This document shows, one piece after another, positions 11,780-24,290 of a stretch of 64,000 nt of DNA; positions within the stretch are counted from its first letter, which is position 1, and every line of letters starts with the position of its first letter. The position numbers and the translations under genes are program-made. The notes under the pieces were generated by a model that did no database searches, was not told where the DNA came from, and was given only the letters and a program-made list of their open reading frames with translations. The DNA lies in contig NC_134569.1 in assembly GCF_050947875.1 (NCBI RefSeq), positions 33,896,777 through 33,960,776 of the forward strand, written 5' to 3'. This stretch comes from Dermacentor variabilis (taxonomy: Eukaryota > Arthropoda > Arachnida > Ixodida > Ixodidae).

Positions 11780-13458
11780 TGCTACATAATCTGTGCTAAT
11801 GGCGCCACCAAAAAGGTCGAAATAACATATTTTGTCCAAGCGTACCGCAACGTATTAATAAAGTTGTAGTGCACTCATTGCGTCCTGTATTCTGCCGTAA
11901 GGACTACTTACAGGATACTTTGACTGTTCATTTTTCTGTGTTAAGTGAAAGTTAGGAGCATCTATACCTTAGAAGAAACGTTCGCAAGCCCGAGATCACC
12001 CCAAGTAAGTTAATATATTGTATTTTGTACGGCTAGTTTTGGCATTGCTTCTCGCAAGGTTTCGAGTCGTAACATCACGAAGAATATGGTGGTCACGCGC
12101 TATCAAGACAGTGTACGTTTTGAAACTAATTCTGGCTCTCTCGTTTGCCTACTATATGCTGCTACTTGTTGTGAGGGTCGATATAGCAGAATAGTTCACT
12201 ACCGAGCAAGCCGGAGAGAGCTTCAAAACGTCGCAATGTCTTGCTCCCAGTGACCACCTTCTGCGTCATGACATCACGACACAGAAACCTCGCGGAAAGC
12301 AGTACCAAAACTGGGTCTCAAAAAAGCTAATATCTTAATTTATTTGCGGCGCTCTGAGGATGGCCAGTACGTCTTCTAGGGTTTCGCAATATAATACCTT
12401 CATTTACAGTAAAAAAAAATTATGGTCGGAAATATCACCTCAGTACTCTTTTGAAGCGTCGCTAAACAGGAACACCAAATCGTTTTATACTGATAACATG
12501 TTCTTTCCAAACTCTACTTTTGTTGATTTCACAGTAATCGGTTGATTACTATAAGAGAAAATGAAGTTTAATGTTCCGTATCTTAAATTTTGTGCCGAAA
12601 CCCTAGCTCCGGTACGTCATTCTGACGTGATGGAGTTAAAGTGTTCGCACGCATTTCAGCCCTAGCGGCTCAGTCAAATTTCTTGAAGATTGTTTAGTTT
12701 AGTTTTTTTTTCCTCTTCTTGAATACACTTCCCTTAATTTTTGCCAATAAAAATATATATAGTTCCCAGCAGACGCGCTCAAGAGAGAGAGGGAGAGAGA
12801 AATAGAAGGCAGGAAAGGCAGGAAGGTTAACAAGACGCACGTCAATCCGTGAAATGACGGTGAGCTGGTGCGATAATTTCAAGATGGGGTGGCCACCCTT
12901 CTATTATTATTGCGTCTTTTTTGTCGGACCCATGAAACCTGTTGTTACGGCAAGAGGGGCTCTTTTTTGTATTGCAGGGGCATAACTTAGTAATGAAGCT
13001 CAAATAACTATTTTCTTTAAGGTACCTTTATTGTTTCGTTTTCAATGCACGTAGATATTCACAAGACCCACGTGCTCTGTGCATGTGCTCGTCATGGCCA
13101 AGAAGGTCAATTGCTGGTTAACCTCATTGACACACTTCACCAATTTGCCGCTTTTTTCACGAGGTGGTGAGGCTGCCGAGGTGTCGATGAGGGAGATGGC
13201 TTTTGATCAGGCCGCAAATGCTCCGTGTGCGAAATTATGGCCTTACGGCCTCTAAACATGTACGTTCGTCGGTTATCGCATTTAATGATTTGGTTTACGT
13301 CCCCTTTCCGAATCATCTAAGCATCAGCGTACTTTTACAGCGTAAGCTGTTATGTTTTCATTCCTACAGCCGTTTCGGGTGACGATATTGTCCGCGCCGC
13401 TACCACCGCCACCGGTGTCCGTCTCCGATTGCGCCAGGAATGAGGGAAAAAAAACCTA
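11780..13458. other. No recognisable gene
   Basis: No domain is recognisable. A purine-rich patch (GA repeats, 12782-12802) is followed by AGGCAGGAAGGTTAACAAGACG-like sequence that resembles a dispersed repeat common in ticks, but I cannot delimit it. Confidence 0.4.
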
Positions 13459-13530
13459 GTTGCTGCCAGGACTGAACCCGAGCCCTCTGCGCAGGAGTCA
13501 GCTGCTCTACCACTGCACCACACCAGTGTA
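13459..13530 (-). repeat. tRNA-like SINE head or tRNA pseudogene
   Basis: The minus strand reads GTGGTGCAGTGGTAGAGCAG, an A-box-like D arm at 13520-13505, then CGGGTTCAGTCC at 13480-13469 as a B-box-like T arm with one base missing from the GGTTCRANNCC consensus. The spacing fits a tRNA. I do not call a functional tRNA because the acceptor and anticodon arms do not close cleanly. Most likely this is the promoter end of a SINE. Confidence 0.55.
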
Positions 13531-13804
13531 TGCTAGCTGCTGCACTTAGCCAAGCCATGTATAACCTCGCAAAGCTTAGCAAAACCTAACAACACTTAGC
13601 AAAAGCTGGAATTAACTGCGCTGTGACCCAGCCTTGAACCACTAGTGCGAACTGTCCAAATTTTTTTTTGTTTGTTACCCGTTCGGCTTTAAGCGAAGTT
13701 TGAAGTTGAGAGAAGGAAGGAGGGGGCGCGTCTCAGAGGAGGAGCGTAGGCGGAGGTGATCTGGGTTCCCTCCTCTGGCACTTCCTGCGGACTCCCTCTG
13801 CGCT

Positions 13805-14101
13805 ATGGGTGTACCGGATTCTTCTGGTGGTCAAGAGGTCGAACGCCCAGCCAGAAAGACGCAGCAGCGACGCAAGCGGCGGCAAGCCAAGCGCGAGTCG
13901 ACCGACCCCGAAGTTGTCGGCAAGCGCCGGGCACATGCTGAACAAGACCGGCAAAAGGCGTGGGCTAGGCGTGGCCAGGAGACTCAAGAAGAACGTGCTA
14001 AGCGACTTGCGAAAATGCAGGTGTGTCAGGCAAGAAGGCAGAGCTTGGGAACTCCGGAACAGCACCCATGCGTTGGAGCGAAACCTTTGTTCATGAAGCG
14101 A
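13805..14101 (+). pseudogene. Repeat-encoded basic ORF, Met-Gly-x-Pro family, copy 1
   Basis: An open frame starts MGVPDSSGG and continues into an Arg/Lys/Glu/Gln-rich, probably helical stretch with the words KRRQAKRESTDPE, ETQEERAKRLAKMQ and QARRQ. Its start and composition resemble two other degenerate frames here (33549 and 53401) that begin MGRPR-x-VR-S/T-PEE. I know such basic ORFs as part of abundant tick repeats but cannot name the element or function. The frame stays open to 14317, but the last ~70 residues lose the charged character and are probably outside the repeat. A coiled-coil or nucleic-acid-binding role is only inference. Confidence 0.5.
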
Positions 14102-14528
14102 AGCATCACTATAATTTTTGAGGTTGTGTGTATTTTGTTTAAAATGCTCTGTCAAGTAATTCTCTCTTGCGAAACTCCTGAGTGTTTTTGTCGTGACTTC
14201 CCGTCGTGCCTCTGGTTCGCGGTGTATCAGGCGTGGGTCTATCGGTGGTCGATGGTAGAAACTTCCTTAAGTACATGCAGTGGGGGCTTCTTTGTCGTGC
14301 CGTTCCCTCCGTTGTGACTTCTGGTACAACTTGTCACAGAGACAATCTTTGAAGGCCACACAAACTTACAGTGCGACTGTAGCTGGGATAAGGGTCTCGG
14401 CCAAGGGAAAAGCACCACCTGCGCGCGCTATGCGAGCTCGTGCGTGTGTGACTGAGATTCACCAAGGTAATATCTGCAGCTCATAAATCATTAAAGTGAG
14501 CAGTTTGTATCTCGCTATCTCTCTTTCA

Positions 14529-14548
14529 CTCTCTCTCTCTCTCTCTCA

Positions 14549-14606
<58 letters not shown>
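14529..14606. repeat. (CT)n then (TA)n microsatellite
   Basis: A short CT run (14529-14547) is followed by about 27 TA units (14552-14606). Frames encoding Ile-Tyr alternation over it are artefacts. Confidence 0.95.
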
Positions 14607-14608
<2 letters not shown>

Positions 14609-14639
14609 ACGACGGGTTTCGTGGCGCGACTACACTTAC

Positions 14640-14690
14640 ATTCATCCTGACGAAGGCCGGCTCTCCGACCGAAACGTCTGTAAAGATATA
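14640..14690 (+). ncRNA. Hammerhead-ribozyme-like core (Penelope-type repeat)
   Basis: CTGACGA at 14647-14653 matches the hammerhead core CUGANGA. It is followed by an imperfect stem II (GGCCGG...CCGACC, one mismatch) and then GAAAC at 14671-14675. Penelope-like retroelements are known to carry hammerhead motifs in their terminal repeats. Stem I and stem III are not convincing by eye, so activity is doubtful. The motif lies between two (TA)n tracts. Confidence 0.35.
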
Positions 14691-14723
14691 TGCCATAAAG
14701 TTCGTCTCTTTCTGACTTTTTTG

Positions 14724-16079
<1,356 letters not shown>

Positions 16080-16625
16080 CTGCAACAACAGCGCGCATGG
16101 GTGTACGGGCGCGTAAACCCGCTAGCGTGTCTGCAGCTCGACGCGTTTCACGGGCGTGGTTTCAAGCGCTAGTATAGTGAGTGCCCCAGCGTGGAAACAA
16201 GTGCTCCGTAGCCCTTATCACTCCCGTCGCGAGGCGAACCGCCCCACAGTTCCGGATCACTCGGCCAACACCTTCGCTTAGACCCCAGACTCCACACTTG
16301 TCACCACCGGGGCCGCCACGACAACCCCGTTGCTCGACGCCTGGCACGCTCCGCGGCTGTGGTGTCTCTCCGGGTGTGCGTCGTCTCTCCTGTCACGCAC
16401 GACACGGCGTCGAGTGCCGTTTTAGTTTGTCACAACGTCCGGCTCGTCTGGGTGGCGGCCTGTCGCTCGTCACCGGCGCCTCGAGCACACCTGGAGACAC
16501 AGTGCCACGGCGAACAGCGTGAACGGCGCCGACCGGGCGCACATGGCTGCCGACGGGTGCTTGCCGTGCTGCATGGCTGCGGGGTTCTCGCCTGCGAACA
16601 TGGGGTGCACACAGAAAGCGCGTCT
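16080..16625. other. GC- and CpG-rich block of unknown role
   Basis: This stretch is clearly richer in C, G and CpG than its surroundings and carries overlapping open frames on both strands (16181-16522, 16359-16697 and 16519-16806 on plus; 16162-16347 on minus). It has no stop-rich decay, but the protein words are not recognisable. It could be a CpG-rich first exon or promoter, or the 5' region or LTR of a mobile element. The plus-strand frame MAADGCLPCCMAAGFSPANM begins within it. The sequence drops abruptly to AT-rich after about 16630. Confidence 0.3.
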
Positions 16626-18244
16626 CAACGTCAGGTCCTGTTGCCTAAATACGCACATATTACCAGTTGTTTCGAAGAAGAATCGAATCTGTTATGAAAC
16701 GCTAACATTTCAAGCAATGGCTTTGTTCCCAGTGGCAGAGATTTGTGTGATAAGGAGTGGCCATTATACCCTTCACAACGTTTATTCATTTGATGCTTTC
16801 GTTTAGAGTCCGTTGCCTTTATACGCCCGCTACCTGGCGGGCTACCGGCCATCTGTGTTCCCTTATTTTCTCTATTACCGACGCTGTAGTATATAACGAA
16901 AATATTATTAATTCCAATTTAAATGTATAGTATTTCTTTCCCAAGTATTACTGCAGCAAATCGGCTTATAGTAAAATTTCCGATGCAGCGAATGTTTACG
17001 TCAGTCAGCACTGGTCTGCACACACTCGCTATTTCCCGAATCTGCATGTTCCGAGGTAATGCGCAATCTCTGTAGCCATGTATTTCGACCGCTAGACGTG
17101 ACTCAAGAGAAGATCAACGTAGCGAAATTGTGGTGTATCTTTATTTCTGATGACTGCTCTCATGCTGTAGCAGTGGTCATCCCTGGACAATGCATAAATC
17201 AAACGTAATGCGATGCATGCCGTTCCTATCATTTCTGAAAAGCATGAAAAACTGGTCAAAAAGTTCACGGAAACTCCAGGAGCGCATTTTCGTCTACATA
17301 TCGAAACCCTACATTACCGTGGGGTCCACCTTGAATAAGAAATGAACACTAGAAGACAACTTGACAGACAAAAATGTGTTTTGAAGTACGTTTCTTTGAT
17401 ATTACGCCGCATTGGTGTAGATATTGAGCAACGACGGTCATGAGAAAGGAGAAGACCAATAAAAGAAACGAAGTCTATCGTAGCACTCTTGTGCAGTGCT
17501 TGATTACATAGTCGGCGCCTCTCACGTAAAACTTCGGTTAGAGTGTTGGGTTAGAGGGTAAGAAAAACAAAAAATAACATAAATATTTGTCTTTTATCAG
17601 TGCCGTTCTAACCAGAACCGGTGTTTTGGCTGCATGATGAACAGGTGGCAATAGTGTACATCTATAAAAATAAAAAAAAAGGATAGCGGAACATAAAATC
17701 TCTGGGAAAAACAAGGGGCAAACTAGGGGTCAATGTGAGCTTATTGTCGGCGTGCAGAGTAGGAGCCGAGCCGGTCATTTAGCTGTTTTAGTCGGAAGGT
17801 TCTCGTTGAGCGAGAAAGCTCCATAGCACTGTCGCCCCGCAGCTTATGGTAGACGCGTTATCTCGTGTTCCGCCTGTGTCCAACGGATACTGCTTGAATA
17901 TAGCTACACTTTTATACAAATATTCGGCTTTCTGGATCAATGCAATTGCTTGTATTGCACGCTGCTTGCAAAAGCGTTAAGACACTGTGGTCGGCCCTGT
18001 TTATGGCAACGTTTTCAGCGTTTGGTAGAGTTGCAGTGATAAGTAACTCTGGTCTTTGACGGGTGGTAACGTGGGCACAACGAATCCGCAATCAAAAATC
18101 AGCCAGGCATGTCAAATCAATCTGTGTATTAACGATTTTACTGCTCTAATCAGCTTTAGCTAGGTATCGGCTTATGCCTCTAGCATTGCGGCTGCTTTGA
18201 ACATTGCACTAAAAGTCACGGCAATAAAGGGAAAAACAATCTTC
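16626..18244. other. No recognisable gene
   Basis: AT-rich with only short frames. Nothing that I can name. Confidence 0.45.
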
Positions 18245-18320
18245 AGGTTTTTACTTGGGTTCGAACCAAAAATCTCACAGCTCCAAAGTGCGTGATTTTC
18301 TACTGCACCAGTGCCGCTTT
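18245..18320 (-). repeat. tRNA-like remnant (SINE head)
   Basis: The minus strand shows GGCACTGGTGCAGTA (18315-18301), an A-box-like D arm, and a perfect B-box GGTTCGAACCC (18267-18257). The arms between do not fold into a clean cloverleaf, so a degraded tRNA-derived SINE is more likely than a tRNA gene. The sequence 3' of the head is not similar to the other SINEs in the window. Confidence 0.45.
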
Positions 18321-19756
18321 GTATTTCCAACGAAGAAAAGTTGCATTTTGAGCTTATTTTCTGAGTTATCAAAATGATTTTAACGGGTTGCGATAAAGAT
18401 AATACCTCAGAATATGGAATCTTTTGTTTTTGCATGATTGAAATTAAGCCTTGAAAACACCCAAGGGCTAAACGAGCAAGCAACACCCCTCGTAGTCTTC
18501 TCCCATCTCACAAAGAAAAAAAAAACTTGCTTTATTGCCCTATTGTGCTCTGAATATGCATTAATGGGTCACATAAGAGTAGCATAAAATATAAAATTCT
18601 TTCTTTATTTATGATATCCCTTCATATAGCATAATGGAAGAATTCTTTAGATTTTGAAATGTGTTGTACTTCATTGTATGTATACCTGTCATCAAAACTC
18701 CACCCTCGAATTGCGTCATACACTGCCTTCGTCCTAGTGAAAGCGCAGCGTACTTATCTCACACTTCGAATCCAATTCACTAATTTACCGCTTCACTAAA
18801 GCTTCCTTTGACATAGATTCCAGCATGTGCAGTGGATCTCTATTCTCTTTCTTCACCAAAGATCAGCACAGGAAGTGATTCATTTGAGCTGCTAGGTGAT
18901 ACCGGCGCCACAACTATTTGCAGAAAAAAATTCTAAACGCCAAACAAACTGGAAAAGCAGAAAGCATATGAATCAGGCGTTTGGAATTACGCTTGGCATA
19001 CGAAAATGTTCATTTCTAATCACGGTATTCGATTGTGAAGTTTATGCTTCGTTTTCGTCTAATATAATTTTCGTCTAATAAGTTGTGTGAGTGCGCCTAG
19101 TTGAAAGAAGACTTATACTTTTAATGGCTTCTTAGTCGCACCTTGAATTTCCTGCCATTAAGCCACCCATGCAGGAGTACTCTGTTCGAATGTCTTGTTT
19201 TTAAATGAAAAAAAAATCCTTCACGACAAGATTACTCGCCCTAAATGTATCATGGCTGCACAGGTAGAACACTTGCTGGATGAGTATGTGATCAATTTTC
19301 CTTTTCTTTCTTTCTTTTTTGTTATTTTTGGAGGTAGACGGCTTTTTAACCAACAGGGCTGCGCTGGTTTCTGAGCTGGTAATAAATTTTTTTCTCGCAT
19401 GAGTGCAACGTTTTTTTCTTCTTTCATTTCTGTTGACGAAGTCTGCTCTGCATTAGTCGACAGGAGGAGGCATCGTGGTGATGTTGCGTTTACTTTTCTC
19501 AATAATTCAACCGCCACATCAGTCAGATGTATTTGAGCAGTTTAATAATAGACCGGCTTCGAGTCCCTGCGCGTCTTCTTTTTTATCTTTTTGTTTTTTT
19601 TAAAGACGAAATCCTTATGTGCCCCAAGAAGCGAAAAATCCGGTGCCCGCCCGGCGTTATCATCCAATGGTACCAAAACCAACTTGACCAAGTGATAAGG
19701 TCACGTTCTCGGCGCTGGCCTGCTGCGGCTCGCACTGCAAAATCGCACGGGAAAGT
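18321..19756. other. No recognisable gene
   Basis: AT-rich with short frames on both strands. The 98-codon minus-strand frame at 19221-19517 shows no recognisable domain. Confidence 0.4.
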
Positions 19757-19951
19757 ACAGTGAATGAAGGTGAAAGATTTAAGGTGAATTAAAGTGGATT
19801 AAGCTAGATTACGGTGAAGCAAATTCTATTAGAGTGGATTAAGGTTGGTGCGAATTTGGGTGACCTAAACAGTGAATTAGGGCGACCTAAACTGGTTTAA
19901 GGTAGATCAAGGTTGGTACGAATTAGGGCAAGGTGGATGAAGGTGGATATT
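19757..19951 (+). repeat. Degenerate GGTGGATTAA minisatellite
   Basis: About 195 bases of imperfect 10-12-base units around the words GTGGATTAAG, GGTGAATTA, GCGACCTAAAC and GGTTGGTACGAATT. A longer repeat, GGTTGGT(A/G)CGAATT, recurs within it, so this is a decayed higher-order minisatellite. Confidence 0.7.
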
Positions 19952-22559
19952 TAAATTAAGATGATAACTTAGACAAGCCCTCATGATTTCGCATTCAAAT
20001 CGCGTAAGGGTATTGAATGACTGTCAGTTTTTTTGTTAGTATCAAAATAAAAAGGCGATTTAAACGCCTTTAACGCTGATGGTTGCTGCTTTCACGTAAT
20101 GGTAATAATACTAAAATACTGTAAAATAACAGGGACGGTCACAGATTCGGATGTCAGAAAGATACAATGTTCCAGTTATTCAACACAATAAATTAAACAC
20201 AATGTCCTGTAAACTCTATAACATGCATGAACAAAAAGCGAAGACAGGTTGCAGTTCCTTCATTCTTGAATGTCATTTTTTGACAACGCAAAGTTTTCTG
20301 AATTTACGGTAGAAGTTCCTCAATGAATGTATGTATATTCAAACAGCATTGCATATACTCTGGGGCGTATTTCCGTTTCGCAATGGTGCTTTGTTTTATT
20401 TCTATGATGTCTAGCTGTAACAAGATATATCTGGCATTTGTTTTATTATTCAGAGTCCTAATTTATTTTCATTCAAAAACAAAACAAAATTTGAATATCA
20501 CAGACCCTCGACAAGTTCTAATATAAACTAGCATAAATGTAACAAAACAAAACTTACTCTTTCTTCGAAGTGCATCAGAACACAGCATGCTGGGGTGTAT
20601 GCAGGGCTGAACAAAAGAAGCAGTGTGAAACGAAGGAACCAAGGAATAGTACGTGTTCAAGAGCCCACGATTCCAGTTATGTTCAATGTGTACGTGGTAT
20701 GATTGCAACGCATAGTGTGTAGGTGCTGCTGTTTCACGAGTAAAGCTCTCTACGCACTTATTTTCTCACAGTAGCTGAAGTGAATTTGTCTTTTACTGCA
20801 CTGGCTGTATGACGAATCGTCTTATGAAAGTGAGCTTTGGTGAACTGTATGAACAAACTCTTCCTCAACGATTTTTTTTAAATAGTTACAAACGAGGCGT
20901 CGAACATTTTCAAGCCACGTTTTGTTACTTTTTGTTCTGAGGTCCCATTTCATGTACGTTCATGAAAATAAATAAACTTCATCCATTCAATCAAATAGTT
21001 ACTAGTGTTCTTTCATTCACAAGTCGGAGCGCAGGAGTAGTCAGTGACTCTCAGAGTTGCTGATATCTCTTTACATAAATTTTAGTGTTTTTTTTTACAG
21101 TAAAAAGCCCGCGTTTCTAAGGCAACGTTACATCAATTGTTCAAATTCTTGCAAAAAAGTGTTTCCGCGCTTGCTTGCACAAATAGACTCGAAACAACGT
21201 TCTAACGCACTCCCGAAAACTGTGAAAACAGGGGACACGCAAGCACCACGTTGGCGACAGGTTTGCTTTCCGTGTCCGATGCATGTTATTTTTTTTACGA
21301 CCCTATAAAAGGAAGTGCCGTAAATGAGACAAAACGCCTAGTGAACAAAGAGGTAAGAATAAAACATGCATGACTGCCACAAAACTTGTTTGCCCATATT
21401 CTTGCGTGCCGGCAGCACACTCTCTACTTTGTTTTTTTAGCAAAATATGTCAACTTCGTTAGCTCACGACAGTAACCGACAGTCGCAGCGGCGCGAGACC
21501 GGAGCTGAGAAGACGCTGCGGAAAATGAACGACAATAGGGGCAGCAAACATTTGCTTAATTTGCTCGTGCCCCATCGCTCGCTATTTTTTGCCCGAAACA
21601 TCGCAAACAACGCCCACGAACCGCAGAAAAGGCTTACATAAAATGAAGTTGGCGAATTCACATTATGAAGCGCTGGCGCGCGTGGAGGGTTCTAATCAAT
21701 GGTGAGCGCTGTATTGATCCGTCATTGTCAACGCTGCACTATGGCGTCGCCTGCGCTACGAATTCGTCAGGGGTCATTAGCGGAACGACGCCCCGGAGGA
21801 AAGCTTATGAGCGAGCGTCGTTCTGTTGAAGCCCGCAGCAAGCCAGAAAGCCTTTCGGTTCTCCAACTGTGCTCGTTTATTTGGCTCTGCTTTTCCATAT
21901 CCTTCCCTTTTGCACTCGAGAAAAAAATGCGAGTCATGCACTAAACTAGCACGCGCTCCGCGCACTCTGAACTTCTCGGAAACGCTAAATGAGCTCGAAG
22001 CAGAGGCTGTTCCGATGGCCGTTGTCAGCCGTGGCGTAGAAATCATCTCTGTCATCTGACACAAACTTCTGATATCAGTTGGGCCCGAGAAGAACAGATT
22101 TATTGATACAAACGAAAGCATACAGTGTATTTTGTTCAACAAAGCAGACTCGAAACAAAAAATGGATAACCGCAATAACGAAAAAAAAAGCGTATACAGA
22201 AATTAGGCAAACTAACAATAAAGGACAAAGATTAGCGGGTCATCATATGTTGACCGCACTTGCAACTCAGGCGTGAAGGATTAAGCAGTAACATGATTAC
22301 TGGCGTGCAGTAAACACGAGAAAACATGAAGCACACTTGCGTACGAGGGCATCAAAATCAAGCCTGTAGTATCAAAAACAGAGTGCTAAACAAAACCAGA
22401 AAAATTGTGCGGTACAAGAAAGAATATCTCCGCGCAAATAAAGCCAAAAGAAAATAAAAAGAAACAAAAGAGCATGCAAACACACATAAAAAATTAACGT
22501 GAAATACGGCATTAGGCATTCTTACATTAAACAACTAAATTATTGCAGGGGCGCTTTAA
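19952..22559. other. No recognisable gene
   Basis: Long unassigned stretch. A plus/minus overlapping pair of frames at 21777-22175 and neighbours shows no known domain. No RNA gene is seen. Confidence 0.4.
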
Positions 22560-23060
22560 CGTAAAACTATTCCAAACTTTACCATTCCAATTCCGCAATC
22601 AGCCCACCACGATTGGTCAAAAACTTTTTTGGACCACCTCCACGTCACCTGTCTGTCACGCGACGCCACAAAAACTGCGATAGCTCGCCATCTGGTATGA
22701 CGTGTACACACTGATTATGCATAATTTGACCGAACAAAACAAAAATAGTTATTTCTGATCGGATGCCTTTTTGCCACTAGCCCTCGGCTACTAGTCAGAA
22801 GTTTTCGGGCTGCACCCACTTCACCTGCCTCTCGCGCCACGTTACAAAACCACAAAAACTTACCGCGTCAAAGGGACGCGTACGCGTTAAAGATGCATTA
22901 ATATGCCGAAAAAAACTGAATTTTCGTCTAAATAGCCGCAGGCCGCCCCGTTCCAAAAGGAATAAAATATGGCTGCCGCCGATCACTCTGGCACTCGCTA
23001 CTCGCCCCTGCTGGAGAGCATGGGTTTATTTGCGTGTAATAAAACTTTTTGCGCGGCCGT
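22560..23060 (+). repeat. Dispersed repeat with internal duplication
   Basis: Two imperfect direct sub-repeats are visible, about 22597-22680 and 22785-22865. They share a GGTCA-AAACTTTTT-like start, CACGTCACCTG / CACTTCACCTG, and CGCGACG-CACAAAAAC / CGCCACGTTACAAAACC. The following AATAAAATATGGCTGCCGCC and GTGTAATAAAAC words fit a repeat that I associate with tick genomes. The class is unknown and no coding capacity is visible. Confidence 0.5.
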
Positions 23061-23899
23061 GTAACGTTTTCGAGAACTTTCGGCACATTTACGACCTCGT
23101 TCTGCCAGCTCTTCTTTGCTGTGGATACGGTTTATGCTCATTCTTAAGCTTCTGTGGCATCCCGCCGCGATTGTCGACGAGCCACCGCAAGCTAAGTAAG
23201 AGAAAGTGGACCAATCGTAGACGCCGGCACCACCCTCTTCATCCGGTTATCGATATTCAGTGCAGTGGCTTGGCCCCATCGAATCCCTCTCCACTTGAGC
23301 ATGCTCCTCGCCTCTTGTGAGCAGTTAGATAATACAAGCGGCTCAGTGCAGGCAATGTTATTCGTTTTTTCAGCAAACAAAAGTGACCTCCTATGAACGA
23401 GGGGAGCCTTTGATTGGTTTGTTCAGACAACCCTGCGGGTGACCGCCCGATGCTTGCGTCGGCGGTTACGCAAATCTGTCGTCAGGAGTTTGGAATAAAA
23501 GCATATTGGAATAGTTTTACATTATACAACCCCAGATGCGTAGCTCAAAGCCAGGCAAGTGCGAAAGCAGGCAGTTATGTGTCACTTGTTCTGTGCGCAC
23601 GCTTACGCTTTCATTCACGTTAAACAGCTTTAAACAGCGCGACACAATACTGTAGAAGGATCGACACAATACACCACAATAAATAGCCACAGGACAGAAC
23701 ACTGACTAATAAGCAAATGCTTTATTTCCAGGGCTAGTATACAAATGCATGATGAACGAATACCCATAAAAAAGGAACAAAGTATCAGCAACGACAAATA
23801 TTCCATTTCTTTTGTCTGTAGGGAGGGCATCTAGGATGCATGCGTCCCCGCGTGTAAACATACTAAAGGCTTCTAAATTTTGCATGCACGCGCTTCACG
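23061..23899. other. No recognisable gene
   Basis: Nothing nameable seen on either strand. Confidence 0.4.
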
Positions 23900-24290
23900 G
23901 TACATTTTCACTATTAGCCTTTTCAACGATAGGAGTGCAACCACCCCTCTGACAGTGGGTAGCGAGATCACTGTGCCGGCAGATTTTAAGTGACGCCGCA
24001 AGTTCACGTAGGTGGTCGTTTATGTATAGTCCCGTTCCACCGATGTACGAGAGATTACACGTGAGCGGAATCTTCTAAACCACCTCCGTGCAACACTCAA
24101 CAAAATGACGAGTTTCTTAGAGCTTCGCTGTTTTATGTTTTGTCCTTGATTCACCCTTCTGCATAAGCCACGAAGCTTGTTAGAGGTGCTATAGCATTAG
24201 CTGTAGTCCAGCCTTCTTCGCGAGTTTCAGTATGTTGTGTGACATGTGGTGTACATGGAAGACAGCGACAGTCCTTTATCTTGAAGGCTG
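23900..24290 (-). pseudogene. Penelope-like element, C-terminal (GIY-YIG) relic
   Basis: On the minus strand, frame pieces read HMSHNILKLAKKAGLQL and KLRGLCRRVN, then YIGGTGLYINDHLRELAASL and ATHCQRGGCTPIVEKAN. These follow the order found in Penelope-like elements: the linker after the reverse transcriptase, then a GIY-YIG-type endonuclease with the YIG-x-TG, N-x-HLRE and H-C...C motifs. The pieces lie in different frames with stops between them, so no protein is possible. The reverse transcriptase domain itself is not seen, so this is a truncated 3' part. Confidence 0.68.

Noticed and set aside
18245..18320. Functional tRNA gene
   Set aside because: B box is perfect but acceptor and anticodon arms do not close. 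Treated as SINE remnant.
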